Shown here piece after piece: positions 17,747-27,288 of a stretch of DNA of 64,000 bases (position 1 is its first letter; each line of letters begins with the position of its first letter). The notes below the pieces were generated by a model. It was not told the origin of the DNA. It made no database searches and saw only the letters and a program-made list of their open reading frames with translations. Both the position numbers and the translations under genes were made by a program. Source of the stretch: Halobacillus faecis (GTDB lineage: Bacteria; Bacillota; Bacilli; Bacillales; Halobacillaceae); NCBI RefSeq assembly GCF_007991335.1, contig NZ_BJYD01000021.1, positions 62,001-126,000 on the forward strand, written 5' to 3'.

Positions 17747-18448
17747 TTAGAACCCCTGGAAATTAAAGAGTCCCGCAAGGTAGGAAGTAAGCATCGTCAT
17801 CCAGTCAAAATACAAGGCAATTCCCACTACAATCATGATATACCCACCTACTTTTACGATTCCCGCACTGTGTCTTTTAATCCAGTTCAATTTGCCAATG
17901 AAGAAGGACAGGACTAAGAAGGGAATAGAAAAGCCAAGAGAGTAAGATAACATCATGACCAAGAAAAGTTCAGGAGAATCAGCCGCCAACGAAAGCACTG
18001 ACGCTAATATAGGACCTGTACAAGGCGTCCATCCGAGCGAAAACGTAAGTCCGATAAGAAATGTACCTATGTAACCAGATGGTCTATTCTTAAAAGTTAT
18101 CTTTCGGTCTTTCATCAGAAAATCAAAGTTGAATACGCCAATAATAACAAACCCAAAGAAAATAATCAGGATGGATCCTAAACGCCGGATCACAGGTTCA
18201 TATTGTATGAAAAACTGCGCAAAAAACGACCCTGAAAAGCCTAGTATCAAAAAGATTGTCGTAAATCCTAATAAGAACATAACAGTATGGATCAGACTTG
18301 CTCTTTTCAACATCCCATTGTCCTCTTTTAATTCATTCACACTCATCCCTGTAATATAGGAGAGGAATGCAGGATACAGAGGAAAAACACATGGGGATAT
18401 AAATGATAAAAAACCTGCTCCGAAAGCAAGGAAAAGATTTACCTCCAT
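17747..18448 (-). CDS. ccdA: Cytochrome c biogenesis protein CcdA
   Basis: CcdA carries electrons from cytoplasmic thioredoxin across the membrane to extracytoplasmic thioredoxin-like proteins, needed for cytochrome c maturation and spore synthesis in B. subtilis. The product is 233 aa with six helices and the two reactive cysteines in SPCVFPLYPAF (near residue 19) and GWTPCTGPILA (near residue 147). ATG at 18448 has AAGGTG at a suitable distance. The gene is followed by the MrpB-like gene after 64 nt and probably co-transcribed with it. Confidence 0.95.
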   Translation of the reverse strand: MEVNLFLAFGAGFLSFISPCVFPLYPAFLSYITGMSVNELKEDNGMLKRASLIHTVMFLLGFTTIFLILGFSGSFFAQFFIQYEPVIRRLGSILIIFFGFVIIGVFNFDFLMKDRKITFKNRPSGYIGTFLIGLTFSLGWTPCTGPILASVLSLAADSPELFLVMMLSYSLGFSIPFLVLSFFIGKLNWIKRHSAGIVKVGGYIMIVVGIALYFDWMTMLTSYLAGLFNFQGF

Positions 18449-18549
18449 TTAATCATCACACCTTCATTCATAGTCGATTCCTATTGTATCAGAGCTTTAG
18501 GCCTGACACGATGTTTATCTTGTGAACATCTATAGAAGATGTCATAGAG

Positions 18550-18581
18550 AAAGCCTTCTTTCAAGTATGAAAGAAGGCTTT
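18550..18581 (-). terminator. Hairpin terminator, probably the original yneF terminator
   Basis: AAAGCCTTCTTTCA/TGAAAGAAGGCTTT, 14 perfect pairs with an AGTA loop. It directly follows the 18-bp repeat copy at 18583-18600, as expected if it once followed yneF before the element inserted. Confidence 0.75.
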
Positions 18582-18582
18582 A

Positions 18583-18600
18583 GTGTCATTATTTCATTTG
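18583..18600. repeat. 18-bp direct repeat, att-like copy 1
   Basis: Minus-strand sequence CAAATGAAATAATGACAC, identical to the 3' end of yneF at 20404-20421. Bases on either side differ. The two copies bracket the 1.8-kb decayed element. Confidence 0.75.
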
Positions 18601-18708
18601 TACTTGTAAACCTTCTCTCAATAATTCAATCGCACCTTCTTCACTTGAGGCGTTTGTTCCAAGTTCACCTCGGAAGGCTTTGGAGAGGATAGACTGCCTT
18701 TTTTCCAA
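18589..18708 (-). pseudogene. 3' fragment of a type I restriction specificity gene (hsdS)
   Basis: A 39-codon open frame with no start. It contains KRQSILSKAFRGELGTN followed by SSEEGAIELL, the characteristic C-terminal tail of HsdS subunits. The last codons (QMK, stop) fall within the 18-bp repeat. The upstream part of hsdS is missing; the frame runs directly into the stop of the neighbouring 149-aa gene. No hsdR or hsdM is present. Confidence 0.75.
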
Positions 18709-18712
18709 AAAA

Positions 18713-19162
18713 CTACTTGATGTACATTTTCACAAATTCATATATTTCCATGAAATTTGATGAAGAGATGTGTGTTACTCTATCTTTTTTGCTACCAAAT
18801 AACCCTGATTTGTTAAGGTAAATCATATTATTGGTAATACCAAGAGCATTCGTCATGTCGTAGTCCACTTCGTCATAATTCTTATACTCATATACATGAG
18901 TCTTTAGCTTACCAAATGGTGGTTTCACTTCAATGAGGATAACCTTTGTATCTGTAAAAAATAGATATCCAAAGGTTGTACCTTTGAATGCTCCTGTGGA
19001 AAGGTAATAAAATTTCTCGTTTTTTGCTTCTTTCTTAATCAAATCCAGGACTTTCATATAATGATTCCTGCTAGTTTTAGGGAGTTTCTCTGCTTCACTG
19101 ACCAATCCATCAAACGTAGAGTATTCTCCAATAATTGTTATTTCTACATTTACCTTATTCAT
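18713..19162 (-). CDS. PH-like (YokE-type) domain protein
   Basis: A 149-aa soluble protein with a strong ribosome site (GGAGG, 7 nt before ATG). The central part, TTFGYLFFTDTKVILIEVKP then THVYEYKNYDEV and DRVTHISSSNFMEIYEFVKM, follows the beta-strand/turn pattern of bacterial PH-like domains found in phage and element proteins. The function is unknown. It is the only intact gene of the element remnant. A putative promoter is at 19203-19230 (TTTCAT, 16 bp, TATACT). Confidence 0.7.
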   Translation of the reverse strand: MNKVNVEITIIGEYSTFDGLVSEAEKLPKTSRNHYMKVLDLIKKEAKNEKFYYLSTGAFKGTTFGYLFFTDTKVILIEVKPPFGKLKTHVYEYKNYDEVDYDMTNALGITNNMIYLNKSGLFGSKKDRVTHISSSNFMEIYEFVKMYIK

Positions 19163-19624
19163 TTCGTATCCTCCACTTAAATTCTTTATCTTACAAAACT
19201 TTAGTATACTACCTTTTCCTCAGAATGAAAGTAGCAAATTTGATATAGAATACCATGTTTTGAAACTTACTTAGTCAATTTATTATACCTTACTAACCTT
19301 CATTATCGGAGTGAGAGGTGAACTGTTTACCTTAATGAAATCAAAATTTATTAGTTTTGTTTTATGTACACAAATAAGCATACCCATTTTTGTCTTGTGG
19401 ATGAGGGTACATGAGGGGCTACTTCTGCTAATCTCTCCTTGAAAAGGTGGAATTACACCCCATAAGTATCAAAATAAATAAAAAGCCCCCTCAAGGAGTC
19501 ATTTTGGTCTGTTACAGAGCAATGACTGGGATTAAAAAGCGAACTCTAAAAAATAGAATAATGAATTGAAATCTAAAGAATTATAATGATAAGACAAAAA
19601 GTAATTATCAATTCTCCCTATCTT
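19163..19624. other. Gene-free AT-rich stretch inside the element remnant
   Basis: Contains the promoter region of the 149-aa gene and an inverted repeat CTCCTTGA/TCAAGGAG (about 19435-19498). A 35-codon plus-strand ORF at 19335-19442 lacks a well-spaced ribosome site. Nothing else is recognisable. Confidence 0.5.
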
Positions 19625-20180
19625 TCACCTAAAATAATCTTCTTTAACCGTTCGTATATAATAAGTATCCTCTTGAGTGGAGGAGGAAGCGCTAACCATC
19701 CTTCCTTTATTTCCTTTGCCGTGAACGAGAATAGATGTAACTTTTTACAATAACTGTGTTAAGATTACGTATCTTATTAGAACGTAGCCCACGATCCACA
19801 AGCATAGCTACTATAGGTTTGTTTCTTGCCTCTAGATAGGTATTTTAGTCGTGAAGGCATTAATCATCTTCTGAACATCTTCTATTGTGAATTTGTTCAA
19901 TACTTTTTTAGTCGTTTTAGGCAGCTCGACTTTATTCATTGGACTTTCAATCAAATACTCTTCTTTTACACACCAGTTAAAAAACGCTTTGGGCATCTTA
20001 TACATTGTTACTTTGCTTTGTAGTTGCAATCCATCTTTTTTGTTTTTTGAACATAAGCCTTAAAGTCATGAACTTTATAGAATCAATCTGTTCAATCCCT
20101 CGTTTTTCAATAAGATAATTACTCTTGCCTTTTGTTTTCATGGTTTTTGGTGTATATACCCTCCACATGCGATGAAATAG
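19625..20180 (-). pseudogene. Tyrosine recombinase (phage-type integrase), frameshifted
   Basis: Successive reading frames on the minus strand encode pieces of an XerC/phage-type integrase. The SAM-like N-terminal part is near 20045-20180 (SNYLIEKRGIEQIDSIK). The core-binding end is 19832-20029 (KAFFNWCVKEEYLIESPMNK). The catalytic domain start is near 19745-19830 (EARNKPIVAMLVDRGLRSN), and GKGNKGRMVS is near 19680-19720. At least three frameshifts separate them, and the HxxR and catalytic Tyr region is missing. It is not functional. Confidence 0.8.
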
Positions 20181-20217
20181 CTACTCTTTAATTAAGTCAT
20201 CAATTTTTTTCCAAAAC

Positions 20218-20273
20218 AAAAACCACCTCTCCTATGTTCTTTTGGTTAAGAATCCAATAGGAAAAGTGGTTTT
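20218..20273 (-). terminator. Long hairpin followed by a T-tract
   Basis: On the minus strand AAAACCAC.TTTTCCTAT pairs with ATAGGA.AGGTGGTTTT (two mismatches), followed by TGTTTTGG. It may have replaced the lost yneF terminator after insertion. Confidence 0.55.
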
Positions 20274-20358
20274 ATGATTGATTAATCAATTTTCAGCATT
20301 ATCTAATGAAAGATTAATCCAGAAGGGTAAAACAACTGGTCTTTAAAAGATAATTTAT

Positions 20359-20403
20359 GAGGTTGAACCCTGATGAAATCAATGATATCAAGGCTTCAAC
20401 CTC
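20359..20403 (-). repeat. Hairpin adjoining the att-like repeat downstream of yneF
   Basis: GAGGTTGAA/TTCAACCTC, extended by CC/GG, with a 21-nt loop and no T-tract. It abuts the 18-bp repeat on the element side. Confidence 0.55.
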
Positions 20404-20421
20404 GTGTCATTATTTCATTTG
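20404..20421. repeat. 18-bp direct repeat, att-like copy 2 (3' end of yneF)
   Basis: CAAATGAAATAATGACAC on the minus strand, which includes the last codons and stop of yneF. Same as 18583-18600. Confidence 0.75.
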
Positions 20422-20634
20422 ATTGTTCATTGAACGCATCATCTGATTGATCTTCTTCTGTGAAGGCTTTTGGCCCATCTGCATCATCAGTGTACGTAAC
20501 ATTTGTTCGTTAATTGGTGGGTTCTTTTTCAAATAATTCATCATGTACTTTCTAGCGATGAAGAAGCCTAGAGCTGCACCACCGACAAGAGTCAATAAAG
20601 CAATGATGATGACCCATACGATCCCCAATGTCAT
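20410..20634 (-). CDS. yneF: UPF0154 membrane protein YneF
   Basis: A 74-aa protein with one N-terminal membrane helix (residues about 3-26), then [20 protein letters not shown] and [17 protein letters not shown], nearly identical to B. subtilis YneF. The function is unknown. ATG at 20632-20634 follows AAGGAGG; the longer frame would contain this site. Its 3' end serves as one of the 18-bp repeats, so insertion kept the coding sequence intact. sirA, which lies between tkt and yneF in B. subtilis, is absent. Confidence 0.92.
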   Translation of the reverse strand: MTLGIVWVIIIALLTLVGGAALGFFIARKYMMNYLKKNPPINEQMLRTLMMQMGQKPSQKKINQMMRSMNNQMK

Positions 20635-20954
20635 GACTTCGTCTTCCTCCTTCGTGTTGTCTCCCATAACAGTATAGTAAAACGTTCTCTAGAATACAAT
20701 AGTCGTTTCAATATGAGCGCAATTTAGACGGTGCTATACGAATGTAATGTCAAATAGTAACCTCATAAAAAAGGAAACGATCTAGTGCGAACAACGATTT
20801 TATTAGAGACAACAAGCATTCTTATGCCTATTATATCACATGTAGGGGCGAAATCGGAAATGGTTGTCCCTACTATTTCCCCAGTTTTTCGAAAGGAAAT
20901 TTTAACTCCCGGCATAAAAAGAAGCTGCCTAGAAAAAGGCAGCTTCTCCCTTGA
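20635..20954. other. yneF-tkt intergenic region
   Basis: Holds the tkt terminator and a yneF promoter with an extended -10 on the minus strand (TGATATAAT, -10 at 20830-20835; weak -35). No sirA coding sequence is present and no other ORF is convincing. Confidence 0.6.
20920..20947 (-). terminator. Terminator of tkt
   Basis: AGAAGCTGCC/GGCAGCTTCT with an 8-nt loop, followed on the minus strand by TTTTATG. Confidence 0.9.
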
Positions 20955-22958
20955 TTATTTCATCAAGTTTTCCGCATGCTTCACTACGTTCTCTACCGTG
21001 AAACCATAATTCTCGATCACAGTATTGCCTGGAGCAGAAGCACCGAACTTATCGATTCCAATGACTGAGCCATCTAAACCTACGTAACGGTCCCATCCGA
21101 ACGATGCGCCCATTTCAACTGCCAGACGTTTGCGGACAGAAGATGGCAGGACTTGTTCTTTGTACTCTTTAGGCTGAGCTTCAAAACGATCGAAAGAAGG
21201 TACACTGACGACGCGTACATCATAACCATTCTTTTTCAATTCCGCTTGTGCTTCAACAATCAATTGTACTTCAGAACCTGAAGCAAGTAGGATCGCATCC
21301 GGCTCTTCTTTGTCTGAATCGCTAAGGATGTATGCCCCTTTCTTCATACCTTCGTATGCAAGCTCCTCTGTACCTTGAAGGGTCGGTAACCCTTGGCGTG
21401 TGAGAACGAGTGCAGTTGGAGTCGATTCAGACTCTAAAGCAAGTCTCCACGCTGCATTGGTTTCGTTCCCATCCGCAGGACGAAGCACAGAAAGATTAGG
21501 CATTGCGCGAAGAGAAGCCAGTTGTTCTACAGGTTCGTGAGTCGGACCGTCTTCTCCAACGGCAACAGAATCATGAGTGAAGACATAGTTCACTGGCAGG
21601 TTCTGTAGGGCAGAAAGACGTACAGCTGGGCGCAGATAGTCACTGAAGACAAAGAATGTACCCGCATAAGCTTTAAGTCCTCCGTGAAGGCCCATTCCGT
21701 TCATAGCAGCCGCCATGGCAAATTCACGAACACCGAACCAGATGTTTCGACCAGCGTAGTTGTTACGTGAAAAGTCTTCTTCATCTTTAACGGCCGTTTT
21801 GTTTGAACCTGCAAGATCGGCACTACCACCAAAGAAATTAGGGATAGCTTTAGAAAGTGCATTGATCGCATCTCCTGAAGCAGCACGTGTTGCAGGGCTG
21901 TCTTCTCCGACCTGGTATGTTGGAAGACTTTGATCCCAGCCTTCAGGAAGCTCTCCGCGGATTGCGCGCTCAAATTCTTCCGCAAGCTCCGGATAAGCCT
22001 CCTTGTACTGAGCCATTAAGTTGTTCCAAGATTCTTCTTTATCCTTACCATTTTGTTGAACTTTTTCTTTAAAGTCCTGATAGACCTCTTCAGGTACGTG
22101 GAACGGCTCATGTTCCCACTCGTAGAACTGTTTCGCAGCTGTTACTTCCTCATCACCTAGAGGAGCACCGTGAGAAGCAGATTTACCAGATTTGTTAGGA
22201 GAACCGTACCCAATGACGGTCTTCACTTCGATCATTGTTGGTTGATCTGTGTTCGCTTTTGCTTTCTCTAGCGCTTTTGCAACTTCTTCTGTATTCGTTC
22301 CATCCTCGACACGAATCACTTGCCATCCATACGCTTCATAGCGCTTTTCAACACTTTCGCTGAAGGAACGATCAAGATCACCATCAAGAGAGATATCGTT
22401 GGAATCATAAAGAACGATCAATTTACCAAGGCCAAGGTGACCGGCAAGAGAAGCTGATTCCTGTGATACTCCCTCCATCAAGTCACCATCACCACAAATC
22501 GTATAGGTGTAATGGTCAACAACGTTGTACCCTTCGCGATTATATTTTCCGGAAAGATGAGCTTCAGCCATCGCCATTCCGGTCGCCATTGCAATACCTT
22601 GTCCTAGGGGACCTGTAGTTGCTTCTACACCATCTGTATGACCAAACTCTGGGTGCCCAGGGGTTTTTGAATCCCATTGACGGAAGGACTTAAGATCGTC
22701 CATCGTCACCTTATAACCGGATAAGTGGAGCAAGCTATAAAGAAGCATAGATCCGTGTCCAGCTGATAGGACGAAACGGTCCCGGTCGAACCAGTTCGAG
22801 TTTTTCGGATTGTGATCCATGAACTGAGTCCATAGCGTATAGGCCATCGGTGCTGCACCCATCGGCATTCCAGGGTGTCCGGAGTTTGCTTTTTCTACTG
22901 CATCGATTGTTAACGTTCTTATCGTATTGATTGATGTTTGTTCAAGGCTGTTTGCCAT
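20955..22958 (-). CDS. tkt: Transketolase
   Basis: Transketolase transfers two-carbon units in the pentose phosphate pathway using thiamine diphosphate. The product is 667 aa. N-terminal [12 protein letters not shown], the ThDP motif [13 protein letters not shown], and [16 protein letters not shown] with the catalytic-site residues are all present. ATG at 22956-22958 (MANSLEQ) is preferred because AAAGGGG lies 10 nt upstream; the ATG at 22967 is too close to it. It has its own terminator. Confidence 0.97.
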   Translation of the reverse strand: MANSLEQTSINTIRTLTIDAVEKANSGHPGMPMGAAPMAYTLWTQFMDHNPKNSNWFDRDRFVLSAGHGSMLLYSLLHLSGYKVTMDDLKSFRQWDSKTPGHPEFGHTDGVEATTGPLGQGIAMATGMAMAEAHLSGKYNREGYNVVDHYTYTICGDGDLMEGVSQESASLAGHLGLGKLIVLYDSNDISLDGDLDRSFSESVEKRYEAYGWQVIRVEDGTNTEEVAKALEKAKANTDQPTMIEVKTVIGYGSPNKSGKSASHGAPLGDEEVTAAKQFYEWEHEPFHVPEEVYQDFKEKVQQNGKDKEESWNNLMAQYKEAYPELAEEFERAIRGELPEGWDQSLPTYQVGEDSPATRAASGDAINALSKAIPNFFGGSADLAGSNKTAVKDEEDFSRNNYAGRNIWFGVREFAMAAAMNGMGLHGGLKAYAGTFFVFSDYLRPAVRLSALQNLPVNYVFTHDSVAVGEDGPTHEPVEQLASLRAMPNLSVLRPADGNETNAAWRLALESESTPTALVLTRQGLPTLQGTEELAYEGMKKGAYILSDSDKEEPDAILLASGSEVQLIVEAQAELKKNGYDVRVVSVPSFDRFEAQPKEYKEQVLPSSVRKRLAVEMGASFGWDRYVGLDGSVIGIDKFGASAPGNTVIENYGFTVENVVKHAENLMK

Positions 22959-23100
22959 GTTCAACATTCCCCTTTCTATTCAGGTATATGTACCATGTAT
23001 TATCCTATAATGAAATTCCTTTCGAAACAAGCTTTGTGCAAAATTTCGCACAGCCTCAAACCTAATTTCCCCCTTATTCAGGGAATTAAACAAGAAAAAA

Positions 23101-23128
23101 TCCGCATTCGAAAATTATCGAATACGGA
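23101..23128 (-). terminator. Terminator of ynzC
   Basis: TCCGCATTCGA/TCGAATACGGA with one wobble, followed on the minus strand by TTTTTTC. Confidence 0.9.
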
Positions 23129-23138
23129 CAATTTGGCA

Positions 23139-23372
23139 TTAATTCTTTTTTTCGTTCTTTTGCATTTGACGGAGCTTCTCTGGAGTTACGTCATTCCCTT
23201 TCGGATCAATGACGGTCACACCTTTCAGCTGATTTTTGAAGGATTGACGTGCATTTTTCAAATATTCCTGGCGCAGCTTCTGCTGTTCTGCTTTTTCTTC
23301 CTTCGAAAGCTCTTCCTGCTTAGATTTATTAGCAAGTTCATTTATACGATTAATTTTTTCTTTTGATAACAT
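23139..23372 (-). CDS. ynzC: DUF896 protein YnzC
   Basis: A 77-aa helical-hairpin protein (DUF896), the same length as B. subtilis YnzC. INRINELANKSKQEELSKEE and YLKNARQSFKNQLKGVTVID are diagnostic. In B. subtilis ynzC is the last gene of the SOS-induced yneA-yneB-ynzC operon. The order here (small ORF, yneB, ynzC, with an 84-nt gap before it) and the terminator after it imply the same unit. ATG at 23370-23372 follows AAAGGAGAAGG. The function is unknown. Confidence 0.92.
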   Translation of the reverse strand: MLSKEKINRINELANKSKQEELSKEEKAEQQKLRQEYLKNARQSFKNQLKGVTVIDPKGNDVTPEKLRQMQKNEKKN

Positions 23373-23456
23373 AGATCCTTCTCCTTTACTCATAGTCTGG
23401 ATCGTAAAACATGAAAAAGACAAGAAATCCAAAGATCCTTGTCCACACACCTTATA

Positions 23457-24410
<954 letters not shown>

Positions 24411-24417
24411 CTAATCT

Positions 24418-25041
24418 ATGAGTAAACTTTCAAAACGGCAGCAGGAAATACTAGATTTCATTAAAGAACAAGTTTTATCCAAAGGGTATCCACCATCCGT
24501 AAGGGAGATCGGTCAATCTGTTGGTCTTGCTTCAAGTTCCACTGTGCATGGTCACTTATCCAGATTGGAGAAAAAGGGATACATTCGACGCGACCCGACC
24601 AAACCTCGTGCCATTGAAGTGATTGAATTAGAAGAAGATCACAGTATCCCGAGAAGTGAAGCTTCCTACGCTCCAGTAATCGGTAAAGTCACGGCAGGTT
24701 CACCGATTACAGCTGTAGAAAACATTGAAGAATACGTTCCACTTCCAGATACACTGGCAGGGTCAGATGACAACACATTCGTACTAATCGTACAAGGGGA
24801 AAGTATGATTGAGGCAGGAATTCTTGATGGGGATATGGTCATCGTCAGACAACAACAGACCGCACAGAACGGTGATATCGTCGTAGCTATGACAGAAGAC
24901 GAAGAAGCTACTGTCAAACGGTTCTTCAAGGAAAGAAATCACGTTCGCCTGCAGCCTGAAAATGCAACAATGGAGCCGATTCTATTGCAGGATGTATCCA
25001 TTTTAGGGAAAGTCGTCGGTCTTTACAGGACCGTACACTAA
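24418..25041 (+). CDS. lexA: SOS repressor LexA
   Basis: LexA (DinR) represses DNA-damage genes and cuts itself when RecA filaments form. The product is 207 aa. The N-terminal winged helix contains [20 protein letters not shown]. The Ala-Gly cleavage site lies in KVTAGSP near residue 92. The catalytic Ser is in [10 protein letters not shown] near residue 130 and the Lys in TVKRFF near 168. ATG follows GAGGTG. It is divergent from the SOS-controlled small peptide-yneB unit, and the shared 180-bp region carries four LexA boxes. Confidence 0.97.
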   Translation: MSKLSKRQQEILDFIKEQVLSKGYPPSVREIGQSVGLASSSTVHGHLSRLEKKGYIRRDPTKPRAIEVIELEEDHSIPRSEASYAPVIGKVTAGSPITAVENIEEYVPLPDTLAGSDDNTFVLIVQGESMIEAGILDGDMVIVRQQQTAQNGDIVVAMTEDEEATVKRFFKERNHVRLQPENATMEPILLQDVSILGKVVGLYRTVH

Positions 25042-25085
25042 AAAGAAAGAGGCGAGTTTTTTGAGAACTCGCCTCTTTCTTTTAT
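25042..25085 (+). terminator. Terminator of lexA
   Basis: AAAGAAAGAGGCGAGTT/AACTCGCCTCTTTCTTT, 17 perfect pairs with a 7-nt loop, directly after the stop codon. Confidence 0.93.
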
Positions 25086-25366
25086 GTCATCCGCCCATAC
25101 CTTTTACAAATAGAGGTCAAAGGATTTACAGACAACATATTATTTTTTAGATACGTTCTCACTTGTTTTACGCTCATAACAGTAAGCCACTACATGTTCA
25201 TCCAAGATGTCGATCACCCGAACCACTCGTTAGGAAAACTCGCCGTTGTGATGAAAATAGGTCCATTCCAACTTTATTTTTCCCGTTTAGATCGTTGGAA
25301 CCATCCACCAAAAGTAAACGACCAATATCCTTGAAAACCTTCATCAAGGTGATTTTGATACATAGA
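25086..25366. other. lexA-glnA intergenic region
   Basis: About 280 bp between the two terminators. Its only candidate content is the 46-codon plus-strand ORF at 25194-25334; no promoter or RNA structure was recognised. Confidence 0.4.
25194..25334 (+). CDS. Possible small protein, 46 aa
   Basis: An ORF whose second half reads like real protein (MKIGPFQLYFSRLDRWNHPP after an internal ATG at 25251). No Shine-Dalgarno is well placed for ATG 25194, and AGGA is 14 nt before ATG 25251. I do not recognise the family. It could be a genuine small gene with a non-canonical start, a remnant, or chance. It is followed by the glnA terminator, which is near-symmetrical. Confidence 0.25.
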   Translation: MFIQDVDHPNHSLGKLAVVMKIGPFQLYFSRLDRWNHPPKVNDQYP

Positions 25367-25397
25367 AAAACCCTTGAAGCTCTGCTTCAAGGGTTTT
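25367..25397 (-). terminator. Terminator of glnRA
   Basis: AAAACCCTTGAAGC/GCTTCAAGGGTTTT, 14 perfect pairs with a 3-nt loop, followed on the minus strand by TCTATG after a T-run. Confidence 0.93.
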
Positions 25398-25401
25398 AAA
25401 T

Positions 25402-26733
25402 TTAATACGTCTGTAAATATTGTTCACGTTCCCACGGATGAACCTGGGTTCTGAACATGTCCCATTCAATTTCTTTCGCTTCGATGAAATGTTCGAATAG
25501 GTGCTCTCCAAGAGCTTCTACCATGATCGGGTCTTTATGCAGCTCTTCCAACGCATCATATAAAGTAGCAGGAAGATCTTTAACTCCGTGAGCTTCACGC
25601 TCTTTCTTATCCATCACGTAAATGTTTCGGTCGACAGGAGCAGGTGCTTCCAGTTTATTTTCCACACCATCAAGTCCAGCAGCAAGAAGCACAGCCATCG
25701 CCATGTATGGGTTGGCTGATGGATCCACACTGCGGACTTCGATTCTTGTGCTCAAGCCACGGGATGTCGGAACACGTACGAGTGGACTACGGTTTTGACC
25801 GGACCATGCTACATAACACGGAGCCTCATATCCTGGTACAAGACGCTTATAGGAGTTGACGGTAGGGTTCGTCACAGCCGTGAAGTTTGTTGCATGCTTG
25901 ATGATGCCTGCTGTGAACTGATAAGCCACTTCTGACAGCTGTTCTTTCCCTTTCTCATCAAAGAAAGCATTGCCCTTTTCATTGAAAAGAGACATGTTCG
26001 CGTGCATACCAGATCCGTTCACACCAAACAATGGTTTAGGCATAAAGGTTGCATGCAAACCATGTTGACGTGCAATGGTTTTAACAACGAGTTTGAATGT
26101 TTGGATATCATCACAATGCTTGACGGCATCCGCATATTTGAAGTCGATTTCGTGCTGACCTGGAGCTACTTCGTGGTGAGAGGCTTCAATTTCAAAGCCC
26201 ATTTCCTCAAGCTCCAGGACAATGTCACGACGGCAATTTTCACCAAGATCGGTTGGTGCCAGGTCAAAATAGCCGCCTTTATCATTCAACTCCATCGTTG
26301 GATCGCCTTTTTCATCTAATTTGAATAGGAAAAATTCAGGTTCTGTACCAATGTTGAAAGCAGAAAAACCGAGTTTCTCCATTTTTTTGATGTTCCGCTT
26401 CAAGTTATAGCGCGGACACCCTTCAAAAGGAGTTTGGTCTGGGTTGTAGATGTCACAGATGAATCGTGCGACTTTCCCTTTTTCTGAAGTCCAAGGGAAA
26501 ACGACGAATGTATCCAGGTCTGGAACTAAATACATGTCAGATTCCTCGATACGAACGAACCCTTCAATAGAGGATCCATCAAACATCATCATGCCATCAA
26601 TAGCTTTATCCAACTGGCTTAGTGGAATTTCCACGTTTTTGATTGTACCAAGCATATCCGTGAATTGAAGACGGATAAACTTGACGTTTTCCTCATCGAT
26701 TTTTTTGTAAATTTCTTCTTTTGTTAAACCCAT
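25402..26733 (-). CDS. glnA: Glutamine synthetase type I
   Basis: GlnA makes glutamine from glutamate, ammonia and ATP; in Firmicutes the feedback-inhibited enzyme also controls GlnR and TnrA. The product is 443 aa (GSI-alpha). Signatures: [33 protein letters not shown], and [11 protein letters not shown] (ATP-binding loop). The adenylylation loop of GSI-beta is absent. ATG follows GAGAGGAG, 24 nt after glnR. Expressed from the GlnR-controlled promoter upstream of glnR. Confidence 0.97.
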   Translation of the reverse strand: MGLTKEEIYKKIDEENVKFIRLQFTDMLGTIKNVEIPLSQLDKAIDGMMMFDGSSIEGFVRIEESDMYLVPDLDTFVVFPWTSEKGKVARFICDIYNPDQTPFEGCPRYNLKRNIKKMEKLGFSAFNIGTEPEFFLFKLDEKGDPTMELNDKGGYFDLAPTDLGENCRRDIVLELEEMGFEIEASHHEVAPGQHEIDFKYADAVKHCDDIQTFKLVVKTIARQHGLHATFMPKPLFGVNGSGMHANMSLFNEKGNAFFDEKGKEQLSEVAYQFTAGIIKHATNFTAVTNPTVNSYKRLVPGYEAPCYVAWSGQNRSPLVRVPTSRGLSTRIEVRSVDPSANPYMAMAVLLAAGLDGVENKLEAPAPVDRNIYVMDKKEREAHGVKDLPATLYDALEELHKDPIMVEALGEHLFEHFIEAKEIEWDMFRTQVHPWEREQYLQTY

Positions 26734-26757
26734 TGAATTTCTCCTCTCAACAGAAAA

Positions 26758-27162
26758 TTAATGGAAGAACCTTGACATTTCTCCCTGTCTGATTGCTAAT
26801 TTACCTTGTCTTCCCGCTGTGAATAGTTCTCGTTGCAGCATACGACGAAGTTCTTTCTCGGTAAGTTCATTGTGTACTTCCTTCACTTGATCCTCATCAT
26901 ATACCTCATTATCTGGCTGATCATTCAGCTTCAGAACTTTCTTGATTCCGGCCATGTTCACACCCTGATCGATCAAGTCTTTAATTTCAAGCAGTCGATC
27001 GACATCATTGAATGAAAACATGCGGCGGTTCCCTTCTGAACGGGCCGGCTGAACAAGCTCGTGCTGTTCATAGTACCGAATCTGCCGTGCAGTAAGGTCT
27101 GTCAATGATTGAACAATCCCCATCGGGAATAACGGCATAGAACGACGAATTTCATCACTCAT
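26758..27162 (-). CDS. glnR: Glutamine synthetase repressor GlnR
   Basis: A 134-aa MerR-family regulator that represses glnRA when nitrogen is plentiful. The winged-helix segment is [20 protein letters not shown] near residues 21-40, followed by [19 protein letters not shown]. The C-terminal tail ([18 protein letters not shown]) matches the part that senses feedback-inhibited glutamine synthetase. ATG has GGGGAGGTGG upstream. A perfect GlnR/TnrA box lies about 70 bp upstream. Confidence 0.96.
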   Translation of the reverse strand: MSDEIRRSMPLFPMGIVQSLTDLTARQIRYYEQHELVQPARSEGNRRMFSFNDVDRLLEIKDLIDQGVNMAGIKKVLKLNDQPDNEVYDEDQVKEVHNELTEKELRRMLQRELFTAGRQGKLAIRQGEMSRFFH

Positions 27163-27196
27163 CGATGTGCCACCTCCCCATAAGAATGATACTTTA

Positions 27197-27224
27197 ATTA
27201 TACGTCACGAAAGGGATATGTCAA
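27197..27224 (-). promoter_or_regulatory. sigma-A promoter of glnRA
   Basis: Minus strand: -35 TTGACA (27219-27224), 16-bp spacer, -10 TATAAT (27197-27202). Both are perfect consensus. Confidence 0.85.
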
Positions 27225-27228
27225 CATA

Positions 27229-27245
27229 TGTGAGGAATGTTCACA
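27229..27245. promoter_or_regulatory. GlnR/TnrA operator
   Basis: TGTGAGGAATGTTCACA fits TGTNA-N7-TNACA exactly. It lies immediately upstream of the -35, as at glnRA in other Bacillaceae. Confidence 0.88.
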
Positions 27246-27288
27246 CAATTTGGAGCTGTTTTTTGAAAGGGTTACCATTCCCTTTGCT

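Larger units (their letters stand above)
18583..20421. mobile_element. Remnant of an integrated element at the 3' end of yneF
   Basis: A 1.84-kb AT-rich block between exact 18-bp direct repeats, one being the yneF 3' end. It holds a frameshifted tyrosine-integrase gene near the yneF side, one intact small gene, and an hsdS fragment at the far end. The neighbouring housekeeping order (ccdA, yneF, tkt) is otherwise as in B. subtilis. It is immobile as it stands. Confidence 0.72.

Noticed and set aside
19335-19442. 35-codon plus-strand ORF in the element remnant
   Set aside because: GAGAGGTG is too far upstream and the sequence has no homology that I recognise.
20785-21009. Plus-strand ORF between yneF and tkt, considered as a possible sirA replacement
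   Set aside because: Wrong strand, no similarity to SirA, and it reads through the tkt terminator into tkt.
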